Origin: Saccharopolyspora dendranthemae
GTDB lineage: Bacteria; Actinomycetota; Actinomycetes; Mycobacteriales; Pseudonocardiaceae
Reading direction: 5' to 3'
Assembly (NCBI RefSeq): GCF_007829955.1
Contig: NZ_VIWX01000001.1
Location: 62,001-126,000, forward strand
DNA length: 64,000 bases
Shown: positions 62,813-64,000 of the stretch, piece by piece
Position numbering within the stretch: the stretch's first letter is position 1
Layout: every line of letters starts with the position of its first letter
Program-made: the position numbers and the translations under genes
The notes under the pieces: model-generated
Databases searched by the model: none
What the model was told of the DNA's origin: nothing
What the model saw: only the letters and a program-made list of their open reading frames with translations

Positions 62813-63153
62813 GTTTCGGCCCTGCCTCGGGCGGCGGCAGGTCGATCCCGGCTGGTGGGACCGCGACCGGTTTCGTTGACCTGCCGGGTGGGGGCTGCGA
62901 GCATCCCTCTCGTGTTCACCCGGAACGCCTCCTCCTGGCGCCTGCACGTCGATCTGCGACGGCAGGCCAGCTCCATCTGTCCGGCTCAGTAGAGCCCTTG
63001 AGGCCCCCTGCGCGCTTCCCGCTGAGAAGCGCGCGAGATCAGCCCCTCCCCCGCCTGGTCAGCTCCGCATTGGACTGACCGGCTCCTCGCGCACGCCCGG
63101 TGACGTCGTCTCCCGGGCCGATGCGTCATGCCTCGCAGATGGAGTGAAACACC
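62813..63153. other. Gene-free stretch between the IS and the sulfonate-binding protein
   Basis: 340 bases without a supportable gene. It contains a 9-bp inverted repeat CGGCAGGTC/GACCTGCCG (62835-62843, 62878-62886) and GGTCAG/CTGACC near 63058-63080. GGAG at 63141 is the ribosome site of the next gene. No SAM or other sulfur riboswitch motif seen. Confidence 0.45.
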
Positions 63154-64000
63154 TTGCGCCGTCGTGATTTCCTGTCCTTGGCCGCTGCCGGTTCGGCAGT
63201 CGGCCTGCTCACCGCGTGCTCCGGAGGCCGTGCTGGTGACGCGGAGTCGGCACCCGTGCCGCCACCCGTCGCACCCGAGCAGCTCTCCGGGGTGACGCTG
63301 CGCGTCGGCGACCAGAAGGGAGCGTCCCAGTCGCTGCTGCGCTCCGCCGGGCTGGACGACTTCCCCTACGAGGTCGAGTGGGCGACCTTCACCTCCGGCC
63401 CGCCGCTGCTGGAAGCGCTGTCGGCCGACGCCATCGACATCGGCGGCACGGGCAACACTCCCCCGCTGTTCGCCGCAGCGGCCGGTGCCGACATCAAGAT
63501 CGTGGCCGCCTCGCAGGGCAACGTGGAGAGCGACGCCCTGGTCGTGCTACCGAATTCCCCGCTCCAGTCGCGAGAGCAGCTCCGCGGGCGCAAGATCGCC
63601 GTCTCCAAGGGCAGCTCCGCGCACGGCCAGATCCTGCAGACCCTGGCCGCGGTCGGCCTCACGCCCGACGACGTCGAGCTCGTCTTCCTGCAGCCCGCCG
63701 ACGCGCTCGGCGCGTTCAAGCAGGGCGCGGTCGACGCGTGGGCGATCTGGGACCCCTACTTCGCTCAGATCCAGCTCGAATCCGGTGCGCGCCCGATCGC
63801 CGACGGGCGCGGTGGCGGCGCCAACGGCTACAGCTTCCAGGTCGCAGGTACGGCTGCGCTGGCCGACGCGAAGCGCAACAGCGCGATCGCGGACTACCTC
63901 ACCCGGCTGGCCAGGGCCAACCGGTTCGCCGACACCAACCGCGAGAAGCGCGCCCAAGCCTGGTCGCAGGACACCGGGCTGCGCATCGAGGTCACCCGCA
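63154..64000 (+). CDS. ABC transporter substrate-binding lipoprotein (aliphatic sulfonate type), partial
   Basis: First 282 aa of an SsuA/TauA-like periplasmic-binding-type protein; the C-terminus is beyond the window. It begins with a twin-arginine lipoprotein signal (MRRRDFLSLAAAGSAVGLLTACSGG, in two parts: RRDFL and lipobox LTAC, Cys22). Family motifs are VGDQKGASQSLLRSAGL, EWATFTSGPPLLEALSADAIDIGGTGNTPPLFAAAAG, KIAVSKGSSAHG, FLQPADALGAFKQGAVDAWAIWDPYF. TTG start with GGAG 9 bases before it. It should feed sulfonates to an ABC permease beyond the edge. Two SsuE-like FMN reductases lie elsewhere in the window. Confidence 0.9.
   Translation, partial: MRRRDFLSLAAAGSAVGLLTACSGGRAGDAESAPVPPPVAPEQLSGVTLRVGDQKGASQSLLRSAGLDDFPYEVEWATFTSGPPLLEALSADAIDIGGTGNTPPLFAAAAGADIKIVAASQGNVESDALVVLPNSPLQSREQLRGRKIAVSKGSSAHGQILQTLAAVGLTPDDVELVFLQPADALGAFKQGAVDAWAIWDPYFAQIQLESGARPIADGRGGGANGYSFQVAGTAALADAKRNSAIADYLTRLARANRFADTNREKRAQAWSQDTGLRIEVTR

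Noticed and set aside
62813-63153. SAM or other sulfur riboswitch before the sulfonate-binding protein
   Set aside because: None of the conserved S-box-like words occur; only short inverted repeats.

Overview
The window is about 64 kb of very GC-rich DNA from an actinomycete. The gene content (two DUF3040 membrane proteins, an acyl-CoA carboxylase operon with a tiny epsilon subunit, a ClpC-like chaperone behind a HAIR-like HspR site, a DUF574-type methyltransferase, many TetR/GntR/Xre regulators, frequent GTG and TTG starts) fits the Pseudonocardiaceae, plausibly Saccharopolyspora. The genus is an inference from gene style, not from a marker gene. It is ordinary chromosome with one insertion sequence; I saw no rRNA, tRNA or CRISPR.

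Layout. 1-3.5 kb: three overlapping minus-strand genes of a molybdenum hydroxylase (Mo subunit cut by the window edge, FAD subunit with a PaoB-like extra Fe-S motif, 2Fe-2S subunit). 3.5-9.4 kb: a LigD-type polymerase, exonuclease III, an amidase, and an MFS exporter with a TetR regulator and two tandem operator-like palindromes. 9.5-16.8 kb: FMN reductase, class III aminotransferase, HATPase-like protein, ankyrin protein, transketolase, small conserved proteins and an MBL-fold hydrolase.

17-23 kb: the most unusual part. A GntR regulator is followed by a secreted S15/CocE hydrolase, a BesD/HalD-like 2-oxoglutarate oxygenase, a carnitine/choline-type O-acyltransferase and a SAM methyltransferase. 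They are joined by 1-nt and 4-nt overlaps and end at a terminator. The oxygenase keeps the iron-binding Asp that halogenases lack. The acyltransferase keeps the carnitine-binding Tyr/Ser/Thr but has Gln where carnitine acetyltransferase has its carboxylate-binding Arg. I read this as a candidate pathway for an O-acylated, hydroxylated and probably N-methylated amino acid (carnitine-like); the product is unknown.

23-29 kb: propionyl-CoA-type carboxylase operon (beta, epsilon, alpha) with a tandem-domain TetR regulator. 28-38.6 kb: DUF2252 protein, GNAT, glutamine synthetase-like enzyme, LLM flavin oxidoreductase with its FMN reductase, RecQ, methyltransferase, aldo/keto reductase lacking the tetrad His, Xre regulator. 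38.6-50 kb: small secreted protein, DUF445 and Abi-alpha proteins, GTP cyclohydrolase I with a divergent regulator, acyl-CoA ligase, DUF2249-cupin protein with a second regulator carrying the same C-terminal Cys motif, zinc-ribbon peptide, short XdhC. 50-54 kb: ClpC-like ATPase under a HAIR-like site, a beta-hydroxyacid dehydrogenase.

54-61.3 kb: a shikimate/quinate catabolic block (secreted GH3 glucosidase, QuiC 3-dehydroshikimate dehydratase, AroE-like dehydrogenase, TetR regulator, MFS importer) with two related operator-like sites either side of the regulator. 61.4-62.8 kb: a complete IS3-family element with 62-bp imperfect terminal repeats. The window ends inside a sulfonate-type ABC transporter binding lipoprotein.
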